Both the position numbers and the translations under genes were made by a program. Of a stretch of DNA of 64,000 bases, positions 17,342-26,396 are shown piece after piece. The notes beneath the pieces were generated by a model that made no database searches, had not been told where the DNA came from, and saw only the letters and a list, made by a program, of their open reading frames with translations. The stretch is from contig MWYZ01000048.1 of the NCBI GenBank assembly GCA_002050365.1, positions 1 through 64,000 of the forward strand. The letters run 5' to 3'. This DNA is from Acidobacteria bacterium 28-1 (GTDB taxonomy: Bacteria; Acidobacteriota; Blastocatellia; Pyrinomonadales; Pyrinomonadaceae). Position 1 is the stretch's first letter. Each line of letters opens with the position of its first letter.

Positions 17342-18238
17342 TCAAAATTCGCTTCCAATCGGCTGTGCATCTCGTGCGCCGCTCATCGAAACAAGATGCC
17401 ACCAAGCGTTTTTCGTGGAGATGCCGCTCAACGCCCATTGCAGTTCGAGCGTGCCAGCCCAAAATCGGGCGCGGTCAATCGCCTCCGAAATTTCAGGATA
17501 AACTCGCGTCATTCGCTTCAAAAAACTTTCGCCGTAATTGTAAATAACGCAGGCGAAATCCGCCGCCGCATCGCCCGCGCCAGCCGTGCCAAAATCAATT
17601 ATGCCGACGACTTTTCGTTTCGTTTCGTCATACAAAATATGATACGGCACAAAATCACCATTCATCAGGCGCGGTTCGTGATTCATAAATTCAACGTCGC
17701 GCACAATCGGCTCAAAATGCTCGTCGGTCATTTCCCGAACGTGCGGCATCACGAGCGGAAACAATTCCTTTTGCGCGTTTTCATAAAGTTTCAACCAAAC
17801 TTCGCGGCTGCGATTCGTATCCGAATTGCCGATTCCGTGACGCTTCACTTCTTCCATCGGAACATTGTGCATTTGCTTGAGAAAAACGCCGAGTTGTTCG
17901 GCGATTTTCGTCTTCTCTTTCTCATTCGATTTCAAAACGTCGTGACGGCAAAGGGGTTTGCCTTTGATAAAACGATGCACCGACAAATCTTCCGCCGCCA
18001 GTTCAAATTGCGGCAAAGGTATTTCAACCAGATTTCGCAAAAGTTCGATGACTTTGATTTCATTCGCCAACAATTCTCGCGCCCACGTTTCATTTTTTGG
18101 AAAACGAAAAACCAAATCATCGTTGACAATTAAAACGTCGTTCGTCAAACCGTCCGAATTATTACGAATTGTTTTGATTTCAAGATTCGGAAACGCTTCT
18201 CGAATGCGCTTTAAATATTTTTCGTTGATTGGATTCAT
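17342..18238 (-). CDS. Aminoglycoside/choline-kinase-like phosphotransferase
   Basis: Start taken at MNPINEKYLK (ATG 18238); the ORF track extends upstream into the P450 gene. The 298-residue protein has the APH fold. A nucleotide-binding N-lobe (NDDLVFRFPKNE) is followed by the catalytic loop MNGDFVPYHILYDE with its Asp, and the metal-binding IIDFGTAGAGDAAADFA. The usual HGD is NGD, and the usual Asn four residues on is His, as in some APH subgroups. Its ATG overlaps the P450 stop by four bases, so the two were one transcription unit. The substrate may be an alcohol or aminoglycoside; resistance is not implied. Confidence 0.8.
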   Translation of the reverse strand: MNPINEKYLKRIREAFPNLEIKTIRNNSDGLTNDVLIVNDDLVFRFPKNETWARELLANEIKVIELLRNLVEIPLPQFELAAEDLSVHRFIKGKPLCRHDVLKSNEKEKTKIAEQLGVFLKQMHNVPMEEVKRHGIGNSDTNRSREVWLKLYENAQKELFPLVMPHVREMTDEHFEPIVRDVEFMNHEPRLMNGDFVPYHILYDETKRKVVGIIDFGTAGAGDAAADFACVIYNYGESFLKRMTRVYPEISEAIDRARFWAGTLELQWALSGISTKNAWWHLVSMSGARDAQPIGSEF

Positions 18239-19624
18239 ACTTTTTCCAAAACGACTTTCACGCCGTTCCGTGGACGAAGCGTAACCGACGTTTCTGCTTC
18301 GACCTCGTGCTTTTCGTCGAGCGACACGCAAAATTTTTGCAAAACCATTGCGATTATTATTTGTGCTTCCATCTGAGCGAAATGATTGCCAATGCACTGC
18401 CGCGCTCCGCCGCCAAACGGAAAATAGGCAAATTTCGGACGATTGATTGAATTTTCAGCCGAAAATCTTTCCGGCGAAAATTCTTCCGGCGCGTCCCAAA
18501 ATTCCGCGTGGCGATGCGTGATAAATGGAAACAGCAAAACTTCGGATTTCGGCGGAACGTAAAATCCGCCTATTTCGTCCCGCTTGATTGCCACGCGCGA
18601 AAATGCCCAAATCGGCGGATAAAGTCGCATCGCTTCTTGAAACACCATCCGCGTATATTCAAGACCAGACAAATCCGCAAAAGTCGGCGCACGTTTGCCC
18701 AAAACCGATTCAATTTCCTTTCGCAGTTTCGTTTCCACCGACGGATTTCTCCCCAACAGATACCACGTCCAGCCAAGCGCCTGCGTCGTCGTTTCATAAC
18801 CCGCGCCGATGAGCGTCATCACTTCATCGCAACTGCCGGTCATTCATCGTCGCGCCGGTTTCAGCGTCTTGCGCCATCATCAGCATCGCCAGCAAATCGT
18901 CAAATTTTTCGGGCGATTTTCGTCTCTCCGCAATCAATTGATAAATGATTTGGTCGACCGATTGAATCGCCCGCCGAAAACGCAAATTAAGCGGAGTCGG
19001 TAGGGCGTCAGGAATTTTAACCAGCGCCATAAGTCGGCGCACGGTAAATTTGCGGACGACTTCAAACGCATCGCCGAACACATTAGTCGCCAAACCCAAA
19101 TCGGTGTTGAGCAGAGCCTTGCCGACAATGCCGAGCGTCAACCGCATCATTTCCGGCATAACGTCAAAAGCCGTTTTTGCTTCCGCAAAATTTTCCCAAC
19201 TTTCAAGCATTTCCGTCGTCGAAGCGGTCATCGTTTCGGCGAATGTCTGGATGCGCTGCTGGTGAAAAACCGGTTGCGCCAAACGGCGTTGCCTGAGCCA
19301 ATGCTCGCCTTCGCTGACAAACAAACCGTTGCCCGTCGAACTTTTGAGAATTTGATAGTTTTTGCTTTTCGGATAATTGCGGCTGTTCGTCTGCAAAACG
19401 TATTCGACATCGCGCGGATTCGTCAAAATATACGCCGTCCATAATCCGCGCAAACAAACGACATCGCCAAATTGTTCGGTTAAATTTGAAAATGTCGCCA
19501 GCGTGTGTTTTTTGAAACTCGGCACAAGGCGAAAAAAATCCAGTCCGCGCAAACCGGGCGCGAAAATTAAATTTTCTGGTTTTGAAGGCAATACCGTTTT
19601 ACTCATATTCAATACCGTATTCAA
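18235..19624 (-). pseudogene. Cytochrome P450, frameshifted
   Basis: Two overlapping frames together make one bacterial P450 of about 460 residues. The 5' part (19624 to about 18830) ends ATMNDRQLR then stop. The 3' frame continues DEVMTLIGAGYETTTQ with the oxygen-binding AGxET. The EAMR of the ExxR motif and the haem ligand loop FPFGGGARQCIG follow. At the joint the DNA reads TTGCGATGAAG, where TTGCGGGATGAAG would restore the expected QLRDE, so two bases appear lost. It is either a true mutation or a sequencing error in a G run. All catalytic motifs are otherwise intact. It is coupled to the downstream APH-like gene. Confidence 0.85.
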
Positions 19625-19749
19625 CTTTTTTCTTACTGATAATTTCGCAATAATGTCGCTTGATATGAAAGATATGACAAATTCGGAAAATTGTAAATTT
19701 TTTGGTTACGGTGAAAAAAATGTTGGCTTAACAATAAAAGTTTGATTAC

Positions 19750-19877
19750 TAAGTAGTCGTTCACAATTATGATTACCTATATCAATTCGAGCTTCTAGTC
19801 ATAAACAACATAAGTCTGGTTGCTCGAACATTTAACTAATCACAAGATAGTTAAGTCTAATTGTGAACCACTACTTA
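19750..19877. repeat. MITE-like element with 20-base inverted ends
   Basis: TAAGTAGTCGTTCACAATTA (19750-19769) and TAATTGTGAACCACTACTTA (19858-19877) match in inverted orientation at 19 of 20 positions. About 88 bases lie between them with no ORF, including a smaller stem (TAACTA/TAGTTA). Size and ends fit a non-autonomous transposon or a large hairpin. No target duplication could be confirmed. The ends do not match those of the IS630 copy at 23.8 kb. Confidence 0.55.
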
Positions 19878-20356
19878 AATACATTTCCATATAACCATCG
19901 TTTGAGTATTAGCTATTCAAAATAAGAAAATTTATCACTATTGAATGTATTTCATACACAATTCATACAAATTTCAAAAGCTGAATAAGTAATTTCGGTA
20001 ATATATAGCTGTGCTTCTTATTTTGCGGCTTGGCATAAAAATTGCTTTTAAGTTCGTTACTGAGAATGATGTGTACTAATTTCGTTCTCTCAAGTTTCTT
20101 TCATTTCATTTTCAATAGCAGATATAGGGTATATAAGCTACTTTCTTTATGAAAATAGCTTTTTTTATTGACTGTTTTTTCATTTGATTCAGAAATTTGA
20201 GACCTTTATTTAGCTTTTGGATGGAAATTGGATGTTTTCGTAGAATATCAATTTAATACAAACATTTTTGATTAATAAGAATTTAAGCTTGACAGACAGC
20301 TCCACGACAATTATTGAATAACCCTTGCTGAAAAGTAACGGCTTTTCAAATGTAAA
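19878..20356. other. AT-rich intergenic stretch
   Basis: No ORF, RNA gene or terminator that I can support. The region is unusually AT-rich relative to the window, and sits between two damaged genes and the MITE-like element, so it is probably decayed sequence. Confidence 0.45.
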
Positions 20357-20837
20357 TTATCGGACTTGCAAAATTTCCTGCAAACAAGTCGTATAACAAT
20401 TTAATTTTCGCCCGGCTTTCATCTTCCAAGTTTTTTCCGCTTTCGAAAAACCGAAGCTGACAATTTCTTTGCGGAATTTCCTTGATAATTTATCAATCGC
20501 CTGACATAGACGCTTTTGTTTTCGTATCACAGTTCGTTATAAAACCGAACGGTCTACGCCGTTTCCGGTTGCAACCCGCCGACATATCCTCATAAAGCGT
20601 GTAGTTTGACGAAAAAACTGCTACCCGTTCACGCTTGATTAAATCTTCGATTTGAAAAAACGGAACCCCCATCGTGATGCCCAAACGCTTGGCTTCTTCG
20701 CTTCGGGCAACTACGCAGCCATCATTGTTCGACAGTACGACAACCGGACGCGCTCTTAATTCCGGCGCGAAAACGCGCTTGCACGAAACATAGAAATTGT
20801 TGCAATCAAGTAAAGCAACGGGCATTTTATTATCCAA
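20357..20837 (-). pseudogene. umuC: UmuC-type DNA polymerase V subunit, internally deleted
   Basis: The N-terminal 90 residues are intact ([20 protein letters not shown], then [20 protein letters not shown]), with the Y-family catalytic Asp in DCNNFYVS. The sequence then leaves homology, and a second frame resumes near 20510 with [20 protein letters not shown] and ends WKMKAGRKLNCYTTCLQEIL, like the UmuC C-terminus. Full UmuC is about 420 residues, so roughly 260 codons are missing and the frame is broken. No umuD is adjacent. This is a dead remnant. Confidence 0.8.
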
Positions 20838-20843
20838 TATAAG

Positions 20844-21281
20844 TTATCTTATAGAACGGTGTTCAACCATCAAACATAAATCCTGTACAACCTTGATACC
20901 ATTTTCAGCTAACTGTCGGGCGACTTCATCGTGGCGAATGCCCGATTGCAGCCAAACGGCTTTCGGCTTTTTCGCCAGAATATCTTCCAGATGTTTCGGA
21001 ACATCCGGTGAGCGTCGGAAAACATTCACGAGGTCAATCTCGCCGGGAACGTCAACTAAATTCCGATAAACCTTTTTGCCTAAAATCTCCGTCGCTTCCG
21101 GGTAATAAACGGGAACAGGAACGATTTCAAATCCTGCGCTGCTCATATATTGCGGAACATAAAACGCGGGCTGAAACGATTGCGCTTCGGTTTTAATGCC
21201 GAGAACCGCGATGCGTTTCGTGTCTGCCAATAGCTGTTTGATTTCTGCGTCGCTGTTAAGAATGTTTTTTTGCCAATCCAT
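20844..21281 (-). CDS. CoA-binding protein, YccU-like
   Basis: A 145-residue single-domain Rossmann protein. The N-terminal nucleotide-binding stretch is KRIAVLGIKTEAQSFQPAFY. It continues with GFEIVPVPVYYPEATEILGK and ends with the characteristic GIKVVQDLCLMVEHR. It covers the full CoA_binding_2 domain. Family members bind CoA; the cellular role is not established. It is separated by seven bases from the umuC remnant. Confidence 0.88.
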   Translation of the reverse strand: MDWQKNILNSDAEIKQLLADTKRIAVLGIKTEAQSFQPAFYVPQYMSSAGFEIVPVPVYYPEATEILGKKVYRNLVDVPGEIDLVNVFRRSPDVPKHLEDILAKKPKAVWLQSGIRHDEVARQLAENGIKVVQDLCLMVEHRSIR

Positions 21282-21362
21282 AAATTTTAATTAGTGAACA
21301 ACTAGAAGTGAAATGTGAATAACTAAAAATGTTAATGATTGAGTATATTTGTTCGCTATTCA

Positions 21363-21728
21363 CTATTCCCTTGTATACCAAAACGCCCACGCAATCAACA
21401 CCAATTGTAACGGCAGACGCAGATATAATGCTGACGAACTGAACTCGGGAAAAAGTTCTGCGTTCAACGCCATATACAAATTTGCGGGAAAAACCGCTAT
21501 GAGCAAAACAATCAAACTCCACGCCGCTAATTTCGTAAATTTCCCTATCAAAAGCAATGCACCCAAAGCAATCTCAAAAACTCCGCTTAAATAAATCAAA
21601 AAAAGCGGCGCGGGCAAAACAGGCGGCATCATTTTTAGATAAAATGTCGGATTGAAAAAGTGGTTCATTCCCGCCAAAACGAAAGCGGTTGCCAAAAGCC
21701 ATTTGAGAATTATTTTGACGCGTCGCAT
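21363..21728 (-). CDS. DoxX-family membrane protein
   Basis: A 121-residue protein with four predicted membrane helices. The conserved features are KWLLATAFVLAGMNHFFNP near the N-terminus, and GVFEIALGALLLIGKFTKLA then VFPANLYMAL. This is the DoxX/DUF417-like fold with unknown function, sometimes tied to quinone or redox partners. It is transcribed in the same direction as the CoA-binding protein. Confidence 0.82.
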   Translation of the reverse strand: MRRVKIILKWLLATAFVLAGMNHFFNPTFYLKMMPPVLPAPLFLIYLSGVFEIALGALLLIGKFTKLAAWSLIVLLIAVFPANLYMALNAELFPEFSSSALYLRLPLQLVLIAWAFWYTRE

Positions 21729-21791
21729 TGGAGATTATTTTATTCCGAATTTTTGGTATAATTTAACAATATCTTATCAATAATATCACTT

Positions 21792-22934
21792 ATGAATTTT
21801 GAATTAACCGAAGAACAACAGCAAATAAAATCGAGCGTCCGCGAATTTGCCGAAAGCGAAATTTTGCCGAACGTGATGGAATGGGACGAAACGCAGCATT
21901 TTCCCGTCGAACTGCGCCCGAAACTTGCCGAACTCGGATTGCTCGGCGTGATTTTCCCGGAAGAATACGGCGGCGCAGGATTGGGTTACGTCGAATACGC
22001 GACGATTATCGAAGAAATCGCGCGGGTTGACGGCTCGGTCGGCTTGTCGGTCGCCGCGCATAATTCGCTTTGCTCAAATCATATTTATCAATTCGGAAGT
22101 GAAGAACAAAAACAAAAATACCTCGTGCCATTAGCGCAGGGCGAATCGTTCGGCGCGTGGGGCTTAACCGAAGCCGGCGCGGGTTCCGACAGCGCGGGAA
22201 CGCGGACAAACGCGATTCGCTCGAACGGCGGCTGGCTTGTGAACGGCTCGAAAAATTTCATCACGCACGCGATTATTTGTAACACGCTCGTCGCTGTCGC
22301 CGTTACTGACCGCGAAAAAGGTAACCGCGGAATCTCGGCGTTCGTCTTTGACAAATCAATGGAAGGCTTCCGCTCAGACAAAAAAGAAAACAAGCTCGGA
22401 ATGCGGGCTTCGGAAACCGCGTCGGTCGTGTTTGAAGATTGCTATGTGCCGGAAGAAAATCTTTTGGGCAACGAAGGCGAAGGCTTTCTTCAGTGTATGC
22501 AAATCCTCGACGGTGGCAGAATTTCAATCGCGGCGTTGTCGGTTGGCATCGCACAAGGAGCGTTTGAAGCGGCGGTCAGATATTCAAAAGAGCGTCAACA
22601 ATTCGGGCAGCCGATTTCAGAATTTCAAGCGATTCAATTCAAATTAGCTGATATGGCGACGCAGATTGAAGCGGCTCGGCTGCTGACGATGCAGGCGGCT
22701 TTGATGAAAGACGCGGGTAAAAAATTAACCAAACAATCGGCGATGGCGAAACTTTACGCGTCGGAAGTCGCCGTTCGAGTCGCGGAAGAATCAATCCAGA
22801 TTCACGGTGGTTACGGTTACACAAAAGATTACCCGGCGGAAAAATATTGGCGCGACGCGAAACTCTGCACCATCGGCGAAGGCACAAGCGAAATTCAAAG
22901 AATAGTAATTGCGAAACAATTATTGAAGGCGTAG
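21792..22934 (+). CDS. Acyl-CoA dehydrogenase
   Basis: An FAD-dependent enzyme that makes the alpha-beta double bond in acyl-CoA during beta-oxidation, passing electrons to ETF. The 380 residues are the standard length. FAD/substrate motifs are present ([18 protein letters not shown], then SKNFITHA), and the C-terminal [19 protein letters not shown] is followed by GEGTSEIQ, whose first Glu is the usual catalytic base. The start is [13 protein letters not shown]. It is divergent from doxX. Chain-length preference is not evident; the layout resembles short- or branched-chain members. Confidence 0.93.
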   Translation: MNFELTEEQQQIKSSVREFAESEILPNVMEWDETQHFPVELRPKLAELGLLGVIFPEEYGGAGLGYVEYATIIEEIARVDGSVGLSVAAHNSLCSNHIYQFGSEEQKQKYLVPLAQGESFGAWGLTEAGAGSDSAGTRTNAIRSNGGWLVNGSKNFITHAIICNTLVAVAVTDREKGNRGISAFVFDKSMEGFRSDKKENKLGMRASETASVVFEDCYVPEENLLGNEGEGFLQCMQILDGGRISIAALSVGIAQGAFEAAVRYSKERQQFGQPISEFQAIQFKLADMATQIEAARLLTMQAALMKDAGKKLTKQSAMAKLYASEVAVRVAEESIQIHGGYGYTKDYPAEKYWRDAKLCTIGEGTSEIQRIVIAKQLLKA

Positions 22935-23098
22935 GCATTTAGGAATTCAAAATTCAGCATTTAAGATTGAAGATCGGTAACGGCAAGCATTAAGGTTAAA
23001 TTAAAAATTTTGCCATCATCACTTTCTATATATGTAGGAACAAAAATAGACATTGCTGGTCGTTAGAATATTGCTTTCTTTACTACAAGCCAATAATG

Positions 23099-23806
23099 TC
23101 AAGGTTGAGACTGTTTACTTACAAATTCACCTAAATGTAAATCACTAGGATATTTGAATATTGGTTCGATTTTAAAATCCAGTGTAGGGCGATTTGTTCC
23201 TGTGAGTTCTAAATATCCTCCTTCTTTGTCTCCATGAATTCCAATACCGCGACCATTAGAATCATAAATTTTAGCTTGTAGCTGGACTCGATTTTCGATT
23301 AAACGCACTTGAAAAATTATATCTCCAGCATTGTCTTTTACCTCAAGGGCATTTTGCGAATAATTTCTGTCCCACAAATCATTATGTTTTATTTTCCATT
23401 CATTTTCGATTAATTCAGCCACTAATTTCCCACTTTTATTCTTGATAGCTATGGATACTTTGATGCCTTTAGTATCTGTTGATAATTTCAGCGCATTATC
23501 ATTTGCGAACTTTATCACTTCACCTGCTTGGGCAAAAGCCAAAATTGTACCTGAAGAACCAAATTCTAATAGCGACTCTGAAGAAGAATTTAATTGAGGA
23601 GGGAATATGATATTTTGCTCAGGTTTTAATACGCCTGTGCTAGCCTCTCTAGCAACTTTCTCTTTTTCTTTTGCTTCGGTAATAGCTTCCTTTTCTTTTT
23701 GAACCTGTTGACCAAAATAGTTATATCCAGCACCGCAAAGGAGGGCAATGAGTCCTGTAAAAAGACCAAACCATAGGCATATTGATTGAAGTGTTTCAGA
23801 ACTCAT
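23099..23806 (-). CDS. Membrane-anchored hypothetical protein
   Basis: A 235-residue protein. One N-terminal membrane helix (ICLWFGLFTGLIALLCGAGY) is followed by a short charged helical linker (KEKEAITEAKEKEKVAREAS). A beta-rich C-terminal domain has repeats of the form NDNALKLSTDTKGIKVSIAI. No known family is recognised. It lies between the acyl-CoA dehydrogenase and the IS630 element, whose insertion point is only some 25 bases upstream of its start and may have separated it from its promoter. Confidence 0.65.
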   Translation of the reverse strand: MSSETLQSICLWFGLFTGLIALLCGAGYNYFGQQVQKEKEAITEAKEKEKVAREASTGVLKPEQNIIFPPQLNSSSESLLEFGSSGTILAFAQAGEVIKFANDNALKLSTDTKGIKVSIAIKNKSGKLVAELIENEWKIKHNDLWDRNYSQNALEVKDNAGDIIFQVRLIENRVQLQAKIYDSNGRGIGIHGDKEGGYLELTGTNRPTLDFKIEPIFKYPSDLHLGEFVSKQSQP

Positions 23807-23847
23807 CGTTTTTCTCTTAATTTTATTTAACTAGAGCGGTTGCGGAA

Positions 23848-24444
23848 TCAATATACGGGACAGTGGCAACTTTCAAACCAGCCTTGCGCGTCTTTTTCCG
23901 TCACCAGGAGCAACGCTTCTTTGAGTGCTTTCTCCAACGCTTCACGAGTTCGCGCTTTCGCGGCTCTTAAATGTGTTTTGATCTTCGACCAGCATTTTTC
24001 TATCGGATTCAAATCCGGCGAATACGGCGGCAGGTAAATTACCTTTGCCCCGCGCCTCTCAATCGTTTCAAGAATGCCTTTGACTTTATGCGCTCCGAGA
24101 TTGTCCATTATCACGACATCGCCTTCGGAAAGCGTCGGAGCCAAAACCTGTTTAACGTATTCAAGAAAAACCGCCCCGTCCACCGCTCCACCGACCGTCA
24201 TCGGAGCAGTCAGTCCATCGGCGGACAAGCACGCCAGCATTGTGATATTTTCACCGTAATTTTGCGGCACACTGTCATACACGCGCTCACCTCGCGCCGC
24301 TCGTCCGTAAGCCCTTGTCATCGCTATATTGCTGCCTGCTTCGTCCAAAAACTTCAGCCGTCCAACGATTGCCGTCAACTCCGACCAATACTCGGCTCGT
24401 CTGGCTTGCACTCTTTCCAGGTCGCGCTCGGCGGCGTAGATCAT
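23848..24444 (-). CDS. IS630 transposase, catalytic second frame
   Basis: The 198-residue frame continues from the first after a -1 shift, giving a join PRKKKMIYAAERDLER that fits family sequences. It holds the DDE catalytic domain: Asp in FLDEAGSNIAMT, Asp in VVIMDNLGAHK and Glu in YSPDLNPIEKCWSKIK. All three residues are present, so the element may be active. It ends within the left terminal repeat. Confidence 0.88.
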   Translation of the reverse strand: MIYAAERDLERVQARRAEYWSELTAIVGRLKFLDEAGSNIAMTRAYGRAARGERVYDSVPQNYGENITMLACLSADGLTAPMTVGGAVDGAVFLEYVKQVLAPTLSEGDVVIMDNLGAHKVKGILETIERRGAKVIYLPPYSPDLNPIEKCWSKIKTHLRAAKARTREALEKALKEALLLVTEKDAQGWFESCHCPVY

Positions 24445-24794
24445 CTTTTTTTTCGCGGCAGATGCAGACGACGCAGTTCTTCGCTCAAAGTCGAAACCGA
24501 TACCGGCGGCTGATTCTTCTCGACCGCTACTTTGGCACTTAACTCTGCCAATGTAATATCGGGCTGGGCGGCAACTTCCGCGCGAATCAAATCTTCATCA
24601 TTTACCAACAATCGCCTTCTCCCGCCAGCGTGCGGCAACGCCTCATAACTGCCCATCATCCGAAAACGATGCCACAGTTTCTCCAGCGTGGAAAGCGAAA
24701 CCGCGAACCTTTCCGCAATTTCCGGCTGCGCTTCTTCGTTTTCCTGAATCGCCTCAACAATCCGTCGTCGCAAATCGTTTGAAATTGGTCGCAT
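24441..24794 (-). CDS. IS630 transposase, first frame
   Basis: The 117-residue N-terminal part contains helix-turn-helix domains (EAQPEIAERFAVSLSTLEKL and ITLAELSAKVAVEKNQPPVS) that bind the element ends. It ends LHLPRKKR then TGA. The run of eight A residues immediately before the stop (GAAAAAAAAGATGATC) would let ribosomes slip back one base into the second frame. The two frames overlap by four bases. Confidence 0.85.
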   Translation of the reverse strand: MRPISNDLRRRIVEAIQENEEAQPEIAERFAVSLSTLEKLWHRFRMMGSYEALPHAGGRRRLLVNDEDLIRAEVAAQPDITLAELSAKVAVEKNQPPVSVSTLSEELRRLHLPRKKR

Positions 24795-24923
24795 CTTTCA
24801 AATATCTGATATTTATGCCGTATATGCAACCCGCAATCGCTCTAGGCTATTTATAAAAGTTATTACAATACTTATTGTGTATAACGTAACATAAAAGGTC
24901 TTTAAAGATAAGTAATTTTATAG

Positions 24924-26234
24924 CTAATCCTGAATCTTAAACCTTGAATCTTGAACCTTAAATTTTGAGTCTTCACTTTGCCTAATAAACCACAAAACGC
25001 CCGCGCTTGCCGATAAAATTCCCGAAATCACCGTTAGCATTTGCGGGGAAATATAATACACCGCTTCGCTAGCAAAAAAGCTCGAAAGTCCGAAAATCGT
25101 CATCTCCGCACCTCTGTCCAAAGTTGAAATGCGCCCGCGAATGTAATCGGGCAAACTTCTCTGAAACATCGTTTCCTGAACGGCGTATTCCACGCCGACA
25201 ATCGCCCGCGAAACGAATATGAAAATCATAAAAAGCCACAAGCTCGGCATATAACCGGCGATTGCAAATAAAATCCCGTGAACAATCAGCGTCCAGCCGA
25301 TAAACGAATTGTGGCTCGCGCGCCGGTCGAGAACGGTGGAAGTGCGGTAAGCAATCATCATTCCGAGAAAAAGTCCGAAGCCGCTCGCCGTCCAAAGCAG
25401 CCCGACTGCCAAATCGGGATTCCAATTCTCTTTCGCGGCAAAGAAAACGCCGCCTATTCGCTCGAATACAACATTAATTGCTCCGCCGCCGGTCGCCCAA
25501 ATAATGTTCATTATCAAAATCGTCAACGCAAAATGATTCTCGACCGTGTATTTGAAACCTTCTTTTAATTCAGTCAAGAAAGACGCTCTTTGCGTTTCTC
25601 CTGATTCGTAATTCGTAATTCGTAATTCGTAATTGTCTTTTTCCCTTGTCGCTTCTTCGGGAATCAGCCAAACCGAAAAAGCCGAGACTGCAAACGAAAC
25701 CGCGTTAATGATAAACGCCGCTTTATAACCGAAAAACGCAGCCGCAAAACCGCCGAGTGCCGAGCCGAGTGCCATCAGCAAAAAGCGCGACGAAAACATC
25801 AAAGCCGTTCCCGCAAGGAGTCCTTCTTTGCCGGTCAGATTCGGTGTCGTAGCGTTTTTCGCGCCTTCAAAAAACGCGCCGAATATCGAAAGCAAAACGG
25901 TTGCAAAATAGGCAATCCAAAGATTTTCCGCGGTGGTCACAAGAAGAAACATCAGCGCGAAAACGACTCGCACCAAATCCGACCAAATCATCACTTGCCG
26001 CCGCGAAAAGCGGTCAACGAAAGTTCCGGCAATCGGCGAAAAAACGGCGAACGGCAAAAGCCGGCAAGCGAATAAAATGCCCGCCGCCATCGGCGAAGCG
26101 TCCGAAACAACGCGCACTAGTCCCAAGCCCGCGATAAAGTTAAACCAATTGCCGAGTTCCGAAACTATCTGTCCCCAAAGCAGATTACGGAAATTTCGGT
26201 TGCCGCGTAATAATTGCAAGTAAGTTAAATTCAT
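24924..26234 (-). CDS. MFS-family transporter
   Basis: About twelve membrane helices over 436 residues. The start MNLTYLQLLRGNRNFRNLLW and the loop GTFVDRFSRRQVMIWSDLVR are typical of MFS drug/unknown exporters. Two inserts are odd. In the central loop, ELRITNYESG arises from a tandem ATTCGTA-type repeat (25608-25640). The C-terminal tail SKFKVQDSRFKIQD comes from TCAAGATTCAAGG-type repeats. These look like intergenic word repeats that became coding. Substrate unknown. Confidence 0.82.
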   Translation of the reverse strand: MNLTYLQLLRGNRNFRNLLWGQIVSELGNWFNFIAGLGLVRVVSDASPMAAGILFACRLLPFAVFSPIAGTFVDRFSRRQVMIWSDLVRVVFALMFLLVTTAENLWIAYFATVLLSIFGAFFEGAKNATTPNLTGKEGLLAGTALMFSSRFLLMALGSALGGFAAAFFGYKAAFIINAVSFAVSAFSVWLIPEEATREKDNYELRITNYESGETQRASFLTELKEGFKYTVENHFALTILIMNIIWATGGGAINVVFERIGGVFFAAKENWNPDLAVGLLWTASGFGLFLGMMIAYRTSTVLDRRASHNSFIGWTLIVHGILFAIAGYMPSLWLFMIFIFVSRAIVGVEYAVQETMFQRSLPDYIRGRISTLDRGAEMTIFGLSSFFASEAVYYISPQMLTVISGILSASAGVLWFIRQSEDSKFKVQDSRFKIQD

Positions 26235-26236
26235 AA

Positions 26237-26336
26237 AAACGGATAATGGATAATGGATAATGGATAATTACATGAAGTAGAAAACAGAAGAATCAGGAAT
26301 TGTTTTTATTTTCAGTTTTCCATTATCCATTTTCCA
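26237..26336. repeat. GGATAATGGATAATGG tandem and its inverted partner
   Basis: GGATAATGGATAATGGATAA is repeated in tandem near 26241-26270, and TTCCATTATCCATTTTCCAT near 26318-26336 is its inverted match. The two can form a long hairpin between the MFS and enoyl-CoA hydratase genes. This is one of several word-like repeats in this part of the window. Confidence 0.6.
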
Positions 26337-26338
26337 TT

Positions 26339-26374
26339 AAAAAAGCCGTCAGGCTAAAATCCCGACGGCTTTTT
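26339..26374 (-). terminator. Bidirectional terminator
   Basis: AGCCGTC (26344-26350) and GACGGCT (26364-26370) form a stem flanked by an A run on the left and a T run on the right, so it can act on both strands. It lies just downstream of the enoyl-CoA hydratase gene. Confidence 0.8.
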
Positions 26375-26396
26375 CCTTTCGATATAAAATAAATTT

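Larger units (their letters stand above)
23832..24844 (-). mobile_element. Complete IS630-type insertion sequence
   Basis: Terminal inverted repeats TAGAGCGGTTGCGGAATCAA... (23832-23858) and its partner at 24818-24844 match at 22 of 27 positions. The element is bounded by TA on each side, as expected for IS630 target duplication. Length is about 1010 bases. It carries two overlapping transposase frames on the minus strand joined by an A-run. Confidence 0.88.

Noticed and set aside
17396-18133. 245-codon ORF on the plus strand
   Set aside because: It lies antisense to the APH-like gene, has no family-like motifs, and its composition fits a shadow frame.
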